A stretch of DNA of 64,000 nucleotides from Paraburkholderia acidipaludis NBRC 101816 (GTDB taxonomy: Bacteria; Pseudomonadota; Gammaproteobacteria; Burkholderiales; Burkholderiaceae): the NCBI RefSeq assembly GCF_000684975.1, contig NZ_BAXZ01000005.1, positions 310,001 to 374,000 on the forward strand. The letters are read 5' to 3'. The position numbers and the translations under genes were made by a program. Of this stretch, positions 62,258-64,000 are shown one piece after another (the first letter of the stretch is position 1; each line of letters opens with the position of its first letter). The notes beneath the pieces are model-generated. The model was not told the origin of the DNA and searched no databases. It was given only the letters and a program-made list of their open reading frames with translations.

Positions 62258-64000
62258 CGGACGACTCCGGGTCGGTTGTTCGCACTGTCGGCGACGGTCA
62301 TGTGGCGAGCGGCACCGGCGGTGGACTTCGGCGCGGCCGACGCATGCTTCGCCGGCGCGGCGGTGGCCGTGGCGGGCGAGTTCGACGGCGTGGCCTGGGC
62401 GCTGTCGTCGGAGACGACAAGCTGCTTGACCGGCATGTCGGGCGGCACGTTGAGCGTGCGCAGCGTGTCGCCGGCGATGCCCGCGAACACCGGACCCGAC
62501 ACGGCGCCGCCGAAGTGGCTGCCGGCGGTCGGCTCGTCGATCGACACGGCCACCACGATGCGCGGGTTAGGCATCGGCGCCATGCCGACGAACGAGGCGC
62601 GATACTTCGACTTGTCGTAGCCGCGCCCCTCGTGCTTGTACGCCGTGCCCGACTTGCCGCCCACGCGGTAGCCCGGAACGGCCGCGTCGGGCGAGGTGCC
62701 GTCCTTCGACACGACGCTTTCGAGCATGGTACGGACTTCGCGTGCCGTGGTCGGCGAGAACACCTGGGTGCCGGTCACGGGCTGATCGTCGCCCGGATGG
62801 CGGAACAACGTCACGGGCAGGATCTGGCCGTCGTGCGCGATGGCCGTGTACGCGCGCGCGAGCTGGAACAGCGACACCGAAAGGCCGTAGCCGTAGGACA
62901 TCGTCGCCTGCTCGATGCGGCGCCAGCTCTTCCACGGACGCAAGCGGCCCGCCGCCGCGCCGGGGAACCCGACCTTCGGCGCCTGACCGAGTCCGATGCT
63001 GGTGTACATGTCCCACATTTCTTCGGGCTTGAGCGTCATCGCGATCTTCGTCGCGCCGATATTGCTCGACTTCTGGATCACGCCGCCCACCGTCAGCACG
63101 CCGAATGCGGCGTCGTCGGTGATGGTCGCGCCGTCCAGCGTGAAGTGGCCCGGGCCCGTATCCACCAGTGTAGTCGGCGAGACCCGGTGCAGATCCAGCG
63201 CCAGCGACACCGTGAACGGCTTCATGATCGAGCCCGGCTCGAACACGTCGGTGAGAACACGATTGCGCAGCTGCTCGCCCGTGAGGTGCGAGCGGTCGTT
63301 CGGGTTGTAGGTCGGATAGTTGACGAGCGAAAGCACTTCACCCGTGCGCACGTCCACCACCATCGCGGCGCCGGCCTTCGCCTTGAACTTCTCGACGGCC
63401 GCCTTCAGGTCTTCATACGTGATGTACTGGATCTGGCTGTCGATCGACAGCCGCACGTCCTGGCCATCGTGCGGCACCACCTGCTCGTCCACGTCCTCGA
63501 CGATGTGGCCCATACGGTCCTTGATGACGTGGCGAATGCCCGGAACACCCGCGAGAACCTTCTGGTCTGCGAGCTCCACGCCTTCCTGGCCATAGTCTTC
63601 CACGTTCGTGAAGCCGATCAGGTGCGCGGTGATCTCGCCTTCGGGGTAGTAACGCTTGTATTCGTTGCGCTGATAAATGCCCGGAATGCCGAGCAACGCC
63701 ACTTTGGCGGCGACGTCGATCGGCACCTGGCGCTTCACGTAGACGAAAGTCTTGTCCTCGGAAAGCTTCTTGCGCAAGTCGGTCGTCGACATGCCGAGCA
63801 ACTGGCCGAGCTGCGCGAGCTTGTCGGCGCCCAGGTCGTCGGGCACGTCTTCGGGAATCGCCCAGATGGCGCGCACCGGCAGGCTCGTGGCGAGCACGAG
63901 CCCGTTGCGGTCGAGAATCTTGCCGCGCGTGGCGGCCAGTTCGATCGTGCGCTGATAGCGGCTCTCGCCCTGCTTCTGGTAGAACGCGTTGCCCGGGCCC
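62254..64000 (-). CDS. ftsI: Peptidoglycan transpeptidase FtsI (PBP3), N-terminus outside the window
   Basis: The open frame runs off the window edge; the missing start should hold the membrane anchor. Visible are the dimerisation-domain segment near LAATRGKILDRNG, then the transpeptidase domain: SxxK as S-I-M-K in EPGSIMKPF, SxN as S-S-N in SSNIGATKI, and K-S-G in GGKSGTAYK. A Pro/Ala-rich tail follows the catalytic domain. Septal crosslinking partner of FtsW. Confidence 0.96.
   Translation of the reverse strand, partial: GPGNAFYQKQGESRYQRTIELAATRGKILDRNGLVLATSLPVRAIWAIPEDVPDDLGADKLAQLGQLLGMSTTDLRKKLSEDKTFVYVKRQVPIDVAAKVALLGIPGIYQRNEYKRYYPEGEITAHLIGFTNVEDYGQEGVELADQKVLAGVPGIRHVIKDRMGHIVEDVDEQVVPHDGQDVRLSIDSQIQYITYEDLKAAVEKFKAKAGAAMVVDVRTGEVLSLVNYPTYNPNDRSHLTGEQLRNRVLTDVFEPGSIMKPFTVSLALDLHRVSPTTLVDTGPGHFTLDGATITDDAAFGVLTVGGVIQKSSNIGATKIAMTLKPEEMWDMYTSIGLGQAPKVGFPGAAAGRLRPWKSWRRIEQATMSYGYGLSVSLFQLARAYTAIAHDGQILPVTLFRHPGDDQPVTGTQVFSPTTAREVRTMLESVVSKDGTSPDAAVPGYRVGGKSGTAYKHEGRGYDKSKYRASFVGMAPMPNPRIVVAVSIDEPTAGSHFGGAVSGPVFAGIAGDTLRTLNVPPDMPVKQLVVSDDSAQATPSNSPATATAAPAKHASAAPKSTAGAARHMTVADSANNRPGVVR

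Overview
This is a GC-rich chromosomal window with the gene order and protein types of a Burkholderia-group betaproteobacterium (Burkholderia, Paraburkholderia or Caballeronia). The genus call is inferred from family and order knowledge (nrdAB beside a lysine/alanine-rich histone H1-like gene, ispB - tRNA-Pro - CorC, pilBCD - coaE - zapD - yacG, secA - dciA - lpxC - ftsZ to ftsI). No database search was possible.

Layout. 1-19.3 kb is housekeeping: the end of a glycine-zipper protein, a histone H1-like gene, a possible structured RNA, class Ia ribonucleotide reductase (nrdB, nrdA with a pair of NrdR-like boxes), ampD, a small zinc protein, a CcsA-like membrane protein, ffh, hpt, marC-like, proS, rppH, a CNP1-like lipoprotein, proB, obgE, rpmA, rplU and ispB. 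33-64 kb is housekeeping again: a CorC-like protein, pilB-pilC-pilD, coaE, zapD, yacG, mutT, an ATPase, argJ, secA, dciA, lpxC, a peroxiredoxin and the division and cell-wall (dcw) cluster from ftsZ back to ftsI. Most of the dcw genes overlap at ATGA junctions on the minus strand.

19.32-32.96 kb is a genomic island in a tRNA-Pro(CGG) gene. A 45-bp direct repeat, the 5' half of the tRNA plus 5 upstream bases, bounds it. The intact tRNA lies at the right end and is read from a promoter inside the island. The left copy keeps both ends of the tRNA, but its middle is replaced. Next to the left end is a tyrosine integrase. The cargo is mostly unfamiliar: two orphan proteins, a convergent pair of paralogous winged-helix proteins, an XRE repressor, a large STAND NTPase with a HEPN-type RNase motif at the front and a cold-shock-like domain at the back, a three-gene operon (mini tyrosine recombinase, 80-aa protein, zinc-ribbon protein), an HUH/YxxK replication initiator divergent from a DUF6641-like gene, a PD-(D/E)XK-like nuclease, an LprI-like membrane protein and a small basic protein. 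No capsid, tail or conjugation genes are visible, so it could be an integrated small replicon or a satellite. The STAND protein is the best candidate for an undescribed defence system.

How parts work together: the dcw block, secA and lpxC build and divide the envelope; pilBCD makes type IV pili or a related secretion apparatus; the island appears to combine self-maintenance (integrase, Rep, repressors) with at least one likely host-protection gene.
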